From Echinicola pacifica DSM 19836 (GTDB taxonomy: Bacteria > Bacteroidota > Bacteroidia > Cytophagales > Cyclobacteriaceae), in NCBI RefSeq assembly GCF_000373245.1, contig NZ_KB890738.1, positions 439,713 through 503,712 on the forward strand: a stretch of 64,000 nucleotides of DNA. Direction: 5' to 3'. A program made the translations under genes and the position numbers. Every line of letters starts with the position of its first letter. Position 1 is the stretch's first letter. Below are positions 9,358-18,502 of the stretch, piece by piece. Under the pieces are notes generated by a model, which searched no databases, was not told the origin of the DNA, and saw nothing but the letters and a program-made list of their open reading frames with translations.

Positions 9358-10533
9358 CTAGACCACAGGTTTTTGGAGTTCGAAATAGCGATATACAGCC
9401 TCCGGCCAAGCGTAACTGCCGGGCTTAATCGTCAGGACCATATCTTTGCCTTCCACCTTCAGCCTCACCACCCCAGGGCTGAGCTCCTGCATAGGGATCA
9501 ATGCGCCCAAAGCCAGCTCCTCGATGACAGCACAGGTGGTCGCCCCACCTTCCAATAATAACTCCCTAACGGGAATTTCTTGGATGACTTTAGCCACTGC
9601 CATGGCGGTACGTTTCTTGAGCACTGCGGGGTAATTATCGAATTTCACCTGCTTACTTCCATAGGCCATGATCACGCGATCTCCATCGAGCAAGCCATCG
9701 GCAACATCATCCACCCAGGCCTCAAGGGCTTGGTCGCTGAAGGCCTCTTGCATAAGACCAAGGGGCATTTCGCTTAGATGAACGCCTTTTTCCACTGCTT
9801 TATGTACAAAGTCTTTGCTATTTTGGTGGCTGCTACCTGCGATCATCAGGCTATTGCCTACGAAAGATAGAGGGTCTGGCTCCTGGCCTCGCATCCAATC
9901 GGGAAAGTTTCGCTTTAGGCACATCTCAAAAAAGGCCGCACTGCCTGCCGGCAATACCGAATCATCCATAAGGCTGGCCCAATCATAGAGGTCTTGCATA
10001 TTCTGAGAATCCGGGATGTTAAACCCTATATTCAGGTCTTCCTCTCCCGAAAACATCCCATAGGCCACTGGCATTTCGCTTTCCCTCAGCAAATCCTTAA
10101 CATTGGAAGAGAAGGCGGGGAAGGTGGGATCATCCTTAAAGCTGGTTTCGCTCAGCGGATTACCTTTGACATAATATTCCCCATGGCTGATACTCCGACC
10201 CGTATAGGGATTTGCCGGGACCAACAGAATCTTGCTCTTGTGCATTTTTTGGGCCAGCACTTTAAGTTCGGCAGCCACATGCCCACGCATGGCCGAGTCA
10301 GATTTCTTAAATATCCAGGTAATGCCCATGGCGAGGAGCTCGGCGGCGATCCTATCGGTCTCGTGGATGGCCTGAACTTCTGACATGGATCGGGTGTCGG
10401 TGGCTATCACCATTACCTCCGCCCCATGGATGGGGCTGGCATCCAGCGCAAAAGACACAGGAATACCCCATCTCAGGCATACCCCTGCTATTTCGGCAGC
10501 GCCGGTAATATCATCAGCTATAACTGCTATCAT
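9358..10533 (-). CDS. DUF1537 four-carbon acid sugar kinase (D-threonate 4-kinase type)
   Basis: A cytoplasmic 391-residue kinase of the DUF1537 family (DtnK/DenK/OtnK/OiaK group), which phosphorylates the terminal hydroxyl of four-carbon acid sugars with ATP. The substrate-domain signature ADDITGA is at residues 6-12, and the C-terminal nucleotide-domain signature LLLEGGAT lies near 346-353. It overlaps the PdxA2-type gene by 20 bases (10514-10533), a pairing described for catabolism of D-threonate and D- or L-erythronate to DHAP. In this locus the acid sugar probably comes from aldolase cleavage of a pectin-derived keto-deoxy sugar, since an aldolase and an alcohol dehydrogenase are encoded just upstream. 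D-threonate is the predicted substrate if the upstream sugar is Dha. Specificity is not proven by the sequence. Confidence 0.93.
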   Translation of the reverse strand: MIAVIADDITGAAEIAGVCLRWGIPVSFALDASPIHGAEVMVIATDTRSMSEVQAIHETDRIAAELLAMGITWIFKKSDSAMRGHVAAELKVLAQKMHKSKILLVPANPYTGRSISHGEYYVKGNPLSETSFKDDPTFPAFSSNVKDLLRESEMPVAYGMFSGEEDLNIGFNIPDSQNMQDLYDWASLMDDSVLPAGSAAFFEMCLKRNFPDWMRGQEPDPLSFVGNSLMIAGSSHQNSKDFVHKAVEKGVHLSEMPLGLMQEAFSDQALEAWVDDVADGLLDGDRVIMAYGSKQVKFDNYPAVLKKRTAMAVAKVIQEIPVRELLLEGGATTCAVIEELALGALIPMQELSPGVVRLKVEGKDMVLTIKPGSYAWPEAVYRYFELQKPVV

Positions 10534-11572
10534 ATTTTTTTCTGTTTATGGCCATCGGAATGGCATAGTCAATCGCTAAGTTTAAGGCATCTTCGGAGGC
10601 TATTCCCTGCCCGGCAATCTCAAAGGCAGTACCATGATCCACCGAGGTGCGGATGATGGGCAGGCCAAGAGTGATATTTACCCCCTTGACACTTTCCATC
10701 GTTTGGGAAGTATTGTCCCATTTGAAGCCAATCATCTTGAAAGGAATATGACCCTGATCGTGATACATAGCCACGCAGCCATCATAATATCCCTGCACGG
10801 CCTTGGCAAATAATGTATCAGGAGGCACAGGGCCGAAAGCATCTATCCCCTCCTCCCGGGCAGCAAGCACCGCCGGAAGGATCTCCAGATCATCCTCCGT
10901 CCCGAATAAACCTCCGTCACCGGCATGTGGGTTTAGCCCGGCCACCCCGATACGGGGCTTGGCTATCCCAAACTGTTGGCAAGCTTCCTGTAAAAGATGG
11001 ATTACCTCCAGTACTCTTTCCTTCTTCACTAAGTCACAAGCCTGCCGAAGCGGCACATGGGTGGTGACATGGATGACGCGAAGGTTTTGCTCCACCAGGA
11101 GCATGGCATATTTCTTTGTATTGGTATATTCAGCGTAGATCTCAGTGTGCCCAGCATAATGATGCCCGGCCAGGTTGATCGCCTCTTTATTGATCGGGGC
11201 GGTGACGGTGGCATCCACCACCCCGGCAAGGGCAAGCTGGATTACCTTTTGGACGGCCTCGAAGGCTGCATTTCCTGCCATAGCGCTCACCTTGCCATAT
11301 TCCAGCTCCTCCACCTTTACATTGGCCAGGTCTATCACCTCGAGAGTCCCACTCTCATATCGAGCTTCGGAAACCTCCTGCAAGGCAGATACCTTCAAGG
11401 AACTCCCGAGCCGCTCCACCGCCAGCGAAAGCGTCTTTGCATCTCCCACCACCACAGGCCGGCATTTGCTATGCAAGCCGCCAGCCTGAAAGCTCTTCAC
11501 AATGATCTCCGGTCCTATTCCAGCCGGATCACCCATGCTGATCGCTATTATTGGTTTTTCCATTATCTTCAT
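10514..11572 (-). CDS. pdxA2: PdxA2-type 4-phospho-D-threonate/erythronate 3-dehydrogenase
   Basis: A 352-residue NAD-dependent, metal-dependent dehydrogenase of the PdxA family. The N-terminal MGDPAGIGPE motif (13-22) and the three metal-ligand histidines of PdxA are visible: His172 (THVPL), His216 (NPHAGDGG) and His271 (YHDQGH). Classical PdxA acts in vitamin B6 synthesis on 4-phosphohydroxythreonine. The PdxA2 subgroup, always beside a DUF1537 kinase, oxidizes and decarboxylates 4-phospho-D-threonate or 4-phospho-D-erythronate to dihydroxyacetone phosphate and CO2. The 20-base overlap with the kinase and absence of other B6 genes support PdxA2. An alternative start, Met4 (11563), is possible. 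The 237 bases between this gene and the dehydrogenase upstream hold nothing I can name. Confidence 0.92.
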   Translation of the reverse strand: MKIMEKPIIAISMGDPAGIGPEIIVKSFQAGGLHSKCRPVVVGDAKTLSLAVERLGSSLKVSALQEVSEARYESGTLEVIDLANVKVEELEYGKVSAMAGNAAFEAVQKVIQLALAGVVDATVTAPINKEAINLAGHHYAGHTEIYAEYTNTKKYAMLLVEQNLRVIHVTTHVPLRQACDLVKKERVLEVIHLLQEACQQFGIAKPRIGVAGLNPHAGDGGLFGTEDDLEILPAVLAAREEGIDAFGPVPPDTLFAKAVQGYYDGCVAMYHDQGHIPFKMIGFKWDNTSQTMESVKGVNITLGLPIIRTSVDHGTAFEIAGQGIASEDALNLAIDYAIPMAINRKKYDSSYS

Positions 11573-11809
11573 TTTTTATGGACATCGATGGAGGATCGCT
11601 GGCCTTAAAGCCTCACCTCCCTCCACGGTCTCAGTCCTCTGATCCCTGAAAATAGGCCGGGCAGCAATCGCTCTAGGCCCAGCTTACTTCCTCTAGCCTG
11701 CTTACGAAATCGTATTAAGGCTACTTTATACACTATTTATCTAATATTCTTATGTATTCATTAGTTTATGCAAGCCGGGAAAAGCCGCCATTTCCTCGCC
11801 TGATTTGGA

Positions 11810-12955
11810 TCAAAAGAGGCTATAGTAAATCTGCTCGGCATCCTCCAAGGTCATTTCCTTAGGGTTATTTTTCAATAAACGGCTTACCCTCATGGCCATA
11901 GTCGCCAGCTCGGTGACATCTTCTTTCTCCACACCTAAGTGGCTAAGATCCTGAGGTATATTACATAACCTCACCATTTCCTTAATTTTCTCCAGCCCAT
12001 TTTTGGCTGTTTCTTCAGGGCTATTACCTTTTTTTGCCCCTATGGCTAGAGCGATTTGCTCATGCTTTGATACGTCGGAGGACAGGTTATAGGCCATGAC
12101 CTCGGGCAGCAAAACGGCATTTGCCAATCCATGAGGCACATGATACTTCCCACCTAAGGGGTACGAAAGCGCATGTACCGCAGCGGTATTTACTGGACCC
12201 AAACAGAGTCCTCCATACATGCTTCCCAAAGCGACCGCCGTCCTGGCCTCAATATCGGAGCCATCGGTATAAGCTCGGAGGAGGTTTTGTCCGATGAGCG
12301 AAATTCCCCTTAGCGCATAGTCATCGATCAGCGGATGGCTAAACTTATTTGTATAGGCCTCTATGCAGTGAGACAGGGCATCGATCCCTGTTTCTGCGGT
12401 GATCTTTGCTGGCAAGCCCAGCGTGAGATCAGGATCTATATAAGTAGCATCCGGCACCAAATACGGACTGATCACCCCTTTCTTCTCCATCGTCTCCTCA
12501 TCTAGGAGAATGGCATTGGGCGATACCTCGCTGCCTGTACCTGCTGTGGTAGGAATACATATCAAGGCTGTTTTCCGACTTTCTAACAAATTTATACCAA
12601 TAAATTCACTTAACTCACTTGTACTGTCCTGCATCGCCGCCAGGATCTTCGCCAGGTCCAGGACACTGCCGCCACCTATGCCCACAATCACCTGAGGCTG
12701 AAAGGATTTTACCTCCCGGAGGTATTGCTGGTATAAGCCAAAAGTAGGCTCGCCTGCCTCATATACCGAAAGGCGCAGCCTGATACCTGATGCCTTCAGC
12801 CGGTCTATCCCTGGTTTTAGCGCCTTAGTCAAGGGCTCAGCGATCAATAAATATACTTTTTTGGGCGCAGCCTGCAGGGTATCCTCCACAAATAGCTCCC
12901 ACGATCCGCTGCCAAAAACCAGCTTTGAAGGTTGTAATAACTGTATTGCCCTCAT
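11810..12955 (-). CDS. iron-type (group III) alcohol dehydrogenase
   Basis: A 381-residue cytoplasmic dehydrogenase of the Fe-ADH superfamily. The NAD(P)-binding GIGGGS is at residues 92-97, TTAGTGSE at 136-143, and the metal ligands Asp192, His196, His261 and His275 are all present. Family members interconvert aldehydes with alcohols on many small substrates. Its start overlaps the stop of the SSS symporter gene by four bases (ATGA, 12952-12955), so the two are translationally coupled. Between an aldolase and a four-carbon acid kinase, the logical reaction is reduction of the aldehyde released by the aldolase (a tetruronate) to an aldonate such as D-threonate. That substrate is inferred from context only; a role on lactaldehyde from rhamnose or fucose is the main alternative. 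Confidence 0.92.
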   Translation of the reverse strand: MRAIQLLQPSKLVFGSGSWELFVEDTLQAAPKKVYLLIAEPLTKALKPGIDRLKASGIRLRLSVYEAGEPTFGLYQQYLREVKSFQPQVIVGIGGGSVLDLAKILAAMQDSTSELSEFIGINLLESRKTALICIPTTAGTGSEVSPNAILLDEETMEKKGVISPYLVPDATYIDPDLTLGLPAKITAETGIDALSHCIEAYTNKFSHPLIDDYALRGISLIGQNLLRAYTDGSDIEARTAVALGSMYGGLCLGPVNTAAVHALSYPLGGKYHVPHGLANAVLLPEVMAYNLSSDVSKHEQIALAIGAKKGNSPEETAKNGLEKIKEMVRLCNIPQDLSHLGVEKEDVTELATMAMRVSRLLKNNPKEMTLEDAEQIYYSLF

Positions 12956-14529
12956 GAAAATTCCTTTATTTTTTCCGTCTTATTTTTTCCTTTCAGATAA
13001 CCGTATATCGTGAGGTTCTCGGGCGCTTTGGGGCTAGGGAAAAACAAGCTTGCTCCATAGCCAACCACCAAAACGATCACATGACTGTACACCCCAAGCA
13101 TATACTTATGCTGTGTGAAATTATATTTCCCTAAATCCAAAAGAAGTTTTTCGTCTCCCCCAAACCCCATGGGGCTGGAGGTAAGCAGGGCGTAGGCCGT
13201 AAAGAGTACACATGCCGCTATCCCCACATATAAGCCTTGCTTATTGGCGCGTCTGCTGAGTATGCCTAGCAGGAATATCCCTACTATCCCGGCAGAGAAT
13301 ATCGCATATAAGCCAAATACGGCCCCGAGTACCCCCTGACCATCCCATAGAACATACAGTACCGCCACCACCGCCGCAGCAAGACCAGAAATAAACACTA
13401 GAATCCTCCCTACTTTCAGCTTCTGCTGGCTGGTACAGTGGGGCCTGAATCGCTTATAATAATCCTCCACGCCCACCGCCGCAAGGCAGTTCATATCAGA
13501 ATCCAAACTAGAAATCGCTGCCGCCGCCAAGGCCGATAGTACCAATCCGGTAACACCGGGTGGCAGCTGGCTCATAATGAAATAAGGGAATACCTCATCC
13601 ACGCTCGTCCCCTCGGGCAGTGCAGCCCCAGAGCTATTATAAAACACATACAGCAGCGAGCCTATGAGCATAAATAAAGCCCAAACCGGAACGCTCAGAA
13701 AAACGCCCATATAGGCCGCCTTCTTGGCCTCCTGATCATTGCGTGCCGTCAGGTACCGCTGGACTATCGTCTGGTCAGTGCCATATTTCTGAATCGCATA
13801 GAAGAACCCATTGAAGACCATCACGATGAATGTCAACTGTGTAAAATCAATATCGTAAGGGCCAAAACCTATTTTATTCATCTCAATGGCCTTGCCCATC
13901 ACCTCCGAAGGCCCTCCCTCGGGAACAAACAATAATAAACCCAGGCAGAATAAGCCCCCGCCAATCAGCAGAAAACCCTGAATGACATCCATCCATATCA
14001 CCGCTTCGATTCCGCCCAGTAAGGTCAGGACTATGATTACAAAGGTGAGTACCCCGATAATCAGAAATATATCGATCCCAATCATACTACTCAGAGCAAG
14101 GCTGACCAGGTACAATACCGTTCCCATCTTAGAGAAATGGGTCAATACAAAAGCTAGGGAACTGTATAATCGAGCAAAGAAGCCAAAGCGCTTTTCGAAG
14201 TACTCATAGGTGCTCAGGCCGATAACCTTGCGAAAAAGCGGGACAATCACCCATATCATGCCCAGCAAAACGATGGGTACCATAAGCCCCTGGACCAGCA
14301 AAATCCAATTGGATTTATAGGCCGCACTAGGATAAGCCAGGAAGGTCACACTGCTGATCAGCGTGGCAAAAATAGACATGCCTATGGCCCAGGCAGGGAT
14401 TCCTCCTCCACCCGCAAAATAATCTTCGCTGCTTTTTTGTCGCTTGGAGAAATAAATCCCCATCGCTATCGTCCCCAGAATCGAGAGGATGATCAGTAAA
14501 TAGTCTATCCAGTGTAATCCGCCGTTCAT
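12952..14529 (-). CDS. sodium:solute symporter (SSS family)
   Basis: An inner-membrane protein of the sodium:solute symporter (SLC5-like) family with about 13 hydrophobic helices. The N terminus from ATG 14529 reads MNGGLHWIDYLLIILSIL and the SEDYFAGG motif follows TM1, as in many Bacteroidota sugar and sialic-acid symporters. A longer reading from a TTG at 14574 adds 15 polar residues before TM1 and is less likely. It is coupled to the alcohol dehydrogenase by an ATGA overlap and lies 113 bases from the aldolase gene. The neighbours suggest uptake of a keto-deoxy acid monosaccharide or similar pectin product across the inner membrane. The family includes NanA-aldolase-linked sialic acid transporters, a useful analogy for Dha. 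The cargo is inferred. Confidence 0.92.
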   Translation of the reverse strand: MNGGLHWIDYLLIILSILGTIAMGIYFSKRQKSSEDYFAGGGGIPAWAIGMSIFATLISSVTFLAYPSAAYKSNWILLVQGLMVPIVLLGMIWVIVPLFRKVIGLSTYEYFEKRFGFFARLYSSLAFVLTHFSKMGTVLYLVSLALSSMIGIDIFLIIGVLTFVIIVLTLLGGIEAVIWMDVIQGFLLIGGGLFCLGLLLFVPEGGPSEVMGKAIEMNKIGFGPYDIDFTQLTFIVMVFNGFFYAIQKYGTDQTIVQRYLTARNDQEAKKAAYMGVFLSVPVWALFMLIGSLLYVFYNSSGAALPEGTSVDEVFPYFIMSQLPPGVTGLVLSALAAAAISSLDSDMNCLAAVGVEDYYKRFRPHCTSQQKLKVGRILVFISGLAAAVVAVLYVLWDGQGVLGAVFGLYAIFSAGIVGIFLLGILSRRANKQGLYVGIAACVLFTAYALLTSSPMGFGGDEKLLLDLGKYNFTQHKYMLGVYSHVIVLVVGYGASLFFPSPKAPENLTIYGYLKGKNKTEKIKEFS

Positions 14530-14642
14530 TCGGTATTTTGGGTTATTATTATAGAATAATTTTGCGCCGAGCAAAGCCCTCAGGGAATGCCCGGTATCCT
14601 AATACAGCAGCCTACAAGGCTCGCTAAGCCATATCCTGCTGC

Positions 14643-15560
14643 TCATTGCTGGAGTAAAGGGTTTACCTGGCTCCACTGAGCCAGTATTTCTTCCACCTCC
14701 CCCTGCTCCAGCTCGCTCAAAGGGGGCTTCATATACTGCTCACATAATCCCTGATGCTTCATTAGCACCTTTAATGCCGACAGAGAGGCCCCAAGACTGC
14801 GTCCGGACTGGTAGATTTTGGCCACCTCATCACTTAAGTTTTGGTAATGTCTGGCCCTGGCATCCTCGCCATTTGCTGCCGCAGCATATAGTTTTTGGTA
14901 TATTTCTGGGACAATATTACCCGTGCTGGGCACAATACCATCTGCCCCTGTCCTGATGCTGTCTGCGGACTGAGCACCCCAGCCACAAAAAAAGGAAAAA
15001 TCAGGCCTTTGGCGATAGCGACCGATCGTCTCTGCCATTCGCTCACCATCCCTTTCGGAGTCTTTTAGTCCCCAGATATGAGGGTGATGACTCATCTCCT
15101 CCACCACCGATAGGGGGATGGACATCTGGGTAGTGGCCTTGATATTATACATCAATAAGGGCCCCTGAAGCTGCTCTGCCAATCGCTCAAAATAACGCTT
15201 CATCTGATCCGCCGACAGGATATAGTAGGCAGGCAATGTGGCCACGACAGCATCCACCCCCAGGTCCAAATACTGCTGACCTCTGCCGGCTTGCTCTGCC
15301 ACATTATTACTCACCAAGCCTGCATAGACTTGCTGATGGGCGGATTTGGAGGCGATTGCTGCCTTCACCATCTTATGACTTTCTTCCTGCGAAAATGAAG
15401 CCGACTCCCCCGTGGTCCCCAGCAGAAGCGGCGAAATATCATACCGGGCAAATGCCTCCATGATCCTAGCCACCGCCTCTATATCTATCTCCCTTTTTTC
15501 ATTCAGTGGAGTCACCATCGGCACCACCACCCCCTTATATTTCTTTTCCATAGGTATCAT
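14643..15560 (-). CDS. DapA/NanA-family class I aldolase
   Basis: A 305-residue TIM-barrel protein of the dihydrodipicolinate synthase / N-acetylneuraminate lyase family. It has the pyruvate-binding GTTGES motif (48-53), Tyr138 (YN) and the Schiff-base Lys166 in GLKDSE. Members form or cleave bonds to pyruvate: sialic acid lyase, KDG aldolase, deoxyglucarate dehydratase, true DapA. The cluster contains no lysine-pathway genes, so synthesis of dihydrodipicolinate is unlikely. With a symporter, Fe-ADH, PdxA2 and DUF1537 kinase beside it, the best reading is cleavage of a 2-keto-3-deoxy acid sugar to pyruvate plus a shorter aldehyde. Dha would yield D-threuronate. KDG or Kdo cleavage would not explain the four-carbon acid genes as well. 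An alternative start at Met4 (15551) is possible. Confidence 0.9.
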   Translation of the reverse strand: MIPMEKKYKGVVVPMVTPLNEKREIDIEAVARIMEAFARYDISPLLLGTTGESASFSQEESHKMVKAAIASKSAHQQVYAGLVSNNVAEQAGRGQQYLDLGVDAVVATLPAYYILSADQMKRYFERLAEQLQGPLLMYNIKATTQMSIPLSVVEEMSHHPHIWGLKDSERDGERMAETIGRYRQRPDFSFFCGWGAQSADSIRTGADGIVPSTGNIVPEIYQKLYAAAANGEDARARHYQNLSDEVAKIYQSGRSLGASLSALKVLMKHQGLCEQYMKPPLSELEQGEVEEILAQWSQVNPLLQQ

Positions 15561-15662
15561 TTTGTCTTTTTCATTAGCCCCTGTCGGGGCAAATAGGAAT
15601 TTTCACCCCCTTCTGTTTTTCCCTTTTCGAGCACATTTATCATCCCTCCCTGAGCACTTTAG

Positions 15663-18497
15663 CTATAAGCGTACCTCGATAGAATACTCTCCCGAGCCCA
15701 AGGCATAACTGTGCGGCAGAGGCTTAGCATTATTATCTTTGGCATCCCTGTCACCAGCCTCCCTGCCATTGATCAAAACCTCCGCCGGATGGCTCACAGG
15801 CATGACAAAGGTCGCAGTGCTATTCACCGGGATGGTAAAATGAAAAGTAAGCTTATCTTTCTCTCTTTGCCAGGCGGAGTGAATGGTGCCATAGATGCTT
15901 TCATAGCTGGCCTTGACATAGTCCATATCTCCCAACAGCTGCGGTCGAAGGAAAAAATGCTTAAAGCCTGGATTCATTCTATCCACCTGTATTCCTGCTA
16001 GATCAGTAAAAAACCACTCTTCTATCTGGCCCATCATGAAATGATTCCAGCTATTGCCTTTGCGGGGATCCCACTGCTCAGTCAAGGTGGTCAACCCAAA
16101 CTGAATTTGAAATCCATAACCTGGCGTATCATAATGATTATGCATTTTGAACATCAACTCATTGAGCCCATTCCGCGCCAACGTCTGGTATAAATACCGA
16201 TTTCCCACATCTCCAGTGGTAAGGCGGTTGCCATTTTCATGAATATTTGCCACCAGATTGTTTAGCACTTTTTCCCTTCTGGAACTGTCCACCATATCCA
16301 AAAACAAAGGAATGGCATTCGAAAACTGGCTGCCTGTTCCATATTGGTTGCTGCGGGTATCAAAGAACTCTCCGTTGAAAGCCTCCTTCACTTCTGTTTG
16401 CAGCTGACGGTACCTGTCATAGTCTGCCTCTTCCTGAAGCATGGAAGCGGCATCTTTTAGGAGTTTTATCCCAAAATAATAATGAGAAGTTGCCGACAGC
16501 GAAATAGGACTGTTTTTGGAGTATCCTGCCGCATGAGGGCCATAGTCATACCAGTCGCCAAGCCCATGAGAGAGGATGTGATTGGTGGCTTTAGTTCCTA
16601 GGTACTCTATATACCTTTTCATCATGGGGTAATGTCTTTCTATAAGGCTGCTGTCGCCATAATAATCGTAATACATCCAAGGCAAAATGATGGCCGCCAT
16701 ACCCCATTCAGGAGAATCGGTGAAATCTCCACCGAAAATCACATATTCAGGCGCGATATTGGGCACTAGGCCATTTTCCCATTGGGCATCGGCCATGTCC
16801 TGCATTACTTTAGGGACCAGAAGTCCCAGGTCATAGTTAAAAAATAAGCCAGGTCCATTGAGGTGGGTTTCCTCCAGCCAGCCGAGTTTTTCCCGATGGG
16901 GGCAGTCAGTAAATACACTCTGCATATTACTCTTGATGGCATTATTGATCAGGACATGGCTTTTATTAAATATCTCATTGGAGCTCTCAAAAGTCCCAAT
17001 CTCTGCGACATCATTATAGATAAAATTGGATTTTAGCTCCAGAACGCCGGGCCGGCCTGGCTTCTCCGGTTGACCCGGCAAGTTTACATTTTCGATTTGG
17101 ATATATTGGTAGCCATAGTAACTAAAGCGCGGAGTCCAGCTTTCCTCCCCTTCTCCTTTCAGGGTATATTCGTAATAATGTGGCCCGCCAGTGCGCCCCT
17201 GACCCACAAGGCCATCTTCTTTGAGATGCTCCCCGACGATAAGCCTTATCTTCTGCCCTCTTGATCCTTTTACTTTAAGGCTGGGAAAACCAGCAAGATT
17301 TTGACCCATATCCATTATATAGACATTCTCTTGTGGCTCTGTGATGGTCTGGATGCCATATTCCTCTTGCACCCGCACCGAGGAAGCTTGCTGAGGGCCT
17401 AGTCTGCCTTTTGGAGCCTGCTGGACCTGCGCCGCTTTCCAGTCTGAAGCATCAAATCCCGCCTCGTCCCAGCCGGCCTGCTCCAGTCGAGCATCATAGT
17501 CTTCTCCGCCAAAAATGCTATTATAACGTATCGGGCTCTTATCCCACTTCCAACTCGCATCAGAGGAGATGGACTCCTTCCGGCCGTCCTGATATTCCAG
17601 GTCCATACGGAAAAACAAGGTGGGAGGACCAAAGCTCACCAGAAATTTGAAATACCTGCCACCCGTAATATTATACATGCCATTGCCAAGAAGGACCCCG
17701 ATGGCATTGTCCCCCTTATTCAGCTGCTCGGAAACCTCAAAAGTATTATAATAAACAGTCTTGTCATAGTCTGTCCATAGCGGGGCAAATACGCTATTTC
17801 CCACCTTATGACCATTGATACTAAGCTCATAGTGGCCCAAGCCACTGATATGTATTTTTGCTTTTTTGAGCTTGTCTGTGACCGCAAACTCCTTCCTCAG
17901 CAGGATGCTTCTGCTAGCCAGTGAGTCCACTTTGCCCCATTTATCTTTATTTTCTTGCTTTCCCATGAGTGGAGCATGGTAGTCACGCCCTTCGGGCAAA
18001 TGGCTATCGGCCCTAGTGATAGCACCTATCCATTGGGACTGAAGGGACAGCTCCGCAGGGGCCATTCCAAAGAAAGATAGCTCAGACCATTGCGAAGCCT
18101 GCTCCTTGTCATTCCATACTTTCAGCCTCCAGCAATAGTCATTTCCCGGAGATAAGGGAGGCCCAAGATAAGGTAGGAGCTGGCTTTGGCCCTCGGGAAT
18201 TTTTCCGCTATCCCAAATCATTTTTTCCGCCTCAGCAGTCTTACCCTGATAGACTTCTAGCTGATAGGCCGACTGATAAGCGCCTTGCTCAGGGGAATGC
18301 AGTTTCCAACTAAATCGTGGCCTGCGCGTCTCCAGGGCTAAGGGATCTATCTGCCGCTCCACCCGCAGCTCATAGCTGGTCCAAGTCGCCAGCCCCCTTT
18401 CCGAGTCGCAAGCTATTCCACCCATAGCCATCAACAACAGTATGGTAAGGATGCTCAGGGGTGTTTTGCAGGTGGCTAGTAGGCGGCAAGTGTTCAT
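15663..18497 (-). CDS. GH78-type alpha-L-rhamnosidase, lipoprotein
   Basis: A 944-residue GH78 family enzyme. The N terminus ends in a lipobox (GIAC, Cys30), so it is a lipoprotein rather than freely secreted. Two N-terminal beta-sandwich regions precede the catalytic (alpha/alpha)6 domain. The acid motif here reads DCPHREKLGW (Asp531, Glu536), a variant of the usual DCPQRxER, and the second site has Glu807 in TEQWDPRKG. The same variant occurs in a distinct GH78 subgroup, so its specificity probably differs from the GH78 at 1-2392. It begins five bases after the stop of the sialidase-like gene, so the two are co-transcribed. The aldolase gene follows after 102 bases. The family call is firm; the target rhamnose linkage is unknown. 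Confidence 0.92.
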   Translation of the reverse strand: MNTCRLLATCKTPLSILTILLLMAMGGIACDSERGLATWTSYELRVERQIDPLALETRRPRFSWKLHSPEQGAYQSAYQLEVYQGKTAEAEKMIWDSGKIPEGQSQLLPYLGPPLSPGNDYCWRLKVWNDKEQASQWSELSFFGMAPAELSLQSQWIGAITRADSHLPEGRDYHAPLMGKQENKDKWGKVDSLASRSILLRKEFAVTDKLKKAKIHISGLGHYELSINGHKVGNSVFAPLWTDYDKTVYYNTFEVSEQLNKGDNAIGVLLGNGMYNITGGRYFKFLVSFGPPTLFFRMDLEYQDGRKESISSDASWKWDKSPIRYNSIFGGEDYDARLEQAGWDEAGFDASDWKAAQVQQAPKGRLGPQQASSVRVQEEYGIQTITEPQENVYIMDMGQNLAGFPSLKVKGSRGQKIRLIVGEHLKEDGLVGQGRTGGPHYYEYTLKGEGEESWTPRFSYYGYQYIQIENVNLPGQPEKPGRPGVLELKSNFIYNDVAEIGTFESSNEIFNKSHVLINNAIKSNMQSVFTDCPHREKLGWLEETHLNGPGLFFNYDLGLLVPKVMQDMADAQWENGLVPNIAPEYVIFGGDFTDSPEWGMAAIILPWMYYDYYGDSSLIERHYPMMKRYIEYLGTKATNHILSHGLGDWYDYGPHAAGYSKNSPISLSATSHYYFGIKLLKDAASMLQEEADYDRYRQLQTEVKEAFNGEFFDTRSNQYGTGSQFSNAIPLFLDMVDSSRREKVLNNLVANIHENGNRLTTGDVGNRYLYQTLARNGLNELMFKMHNHYDTPGYGFQIQFGLTTLTEQWDPRKGNSWNHFMMGQIEEWFFTDLAGIQVDRMNPGFKHFFLRPQLLGDMDYVKASYESIYGTIHSAWQREKDKLTFHFTIPVNSTATFVMPVSHPAEVLINGREAGDRDAKDNNAKPLPHSYALGSGEYSIEVRL

Positions 18498-18502
18498 AAT
18501 GA

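Noticed and set aside
10514-11572. PdxA of vitamin B6 synthesis
   Set aside because: It overlaps a DUF1537 kinase, the hallmark of PdxA2, and no other B6 gene is present.
11057-11608. 183-codon plus-strand open frame across the PdxA2 gene
   Set aside because: Shadow of a strongly conserved dehydrogenase gene with all metal ligands present on the minus strand.
14643-15560. True dihydrodipicolinate synthase (lysine pathway)
   Set aside because: No lysine or cell-wall genes are near; the symporter and acid-sugar enzymes beside it point to a catabolic aldolase.
9358-15560. Kdo or KDG catabolism as the job of the cassette
   Set aside because: Kdo cleavage gives pyruvate and arabinose, and KDG gives pyruvate and glyceraldehyde; neither yields the four-carbon acid that DUF1537 and PdxA2 need.
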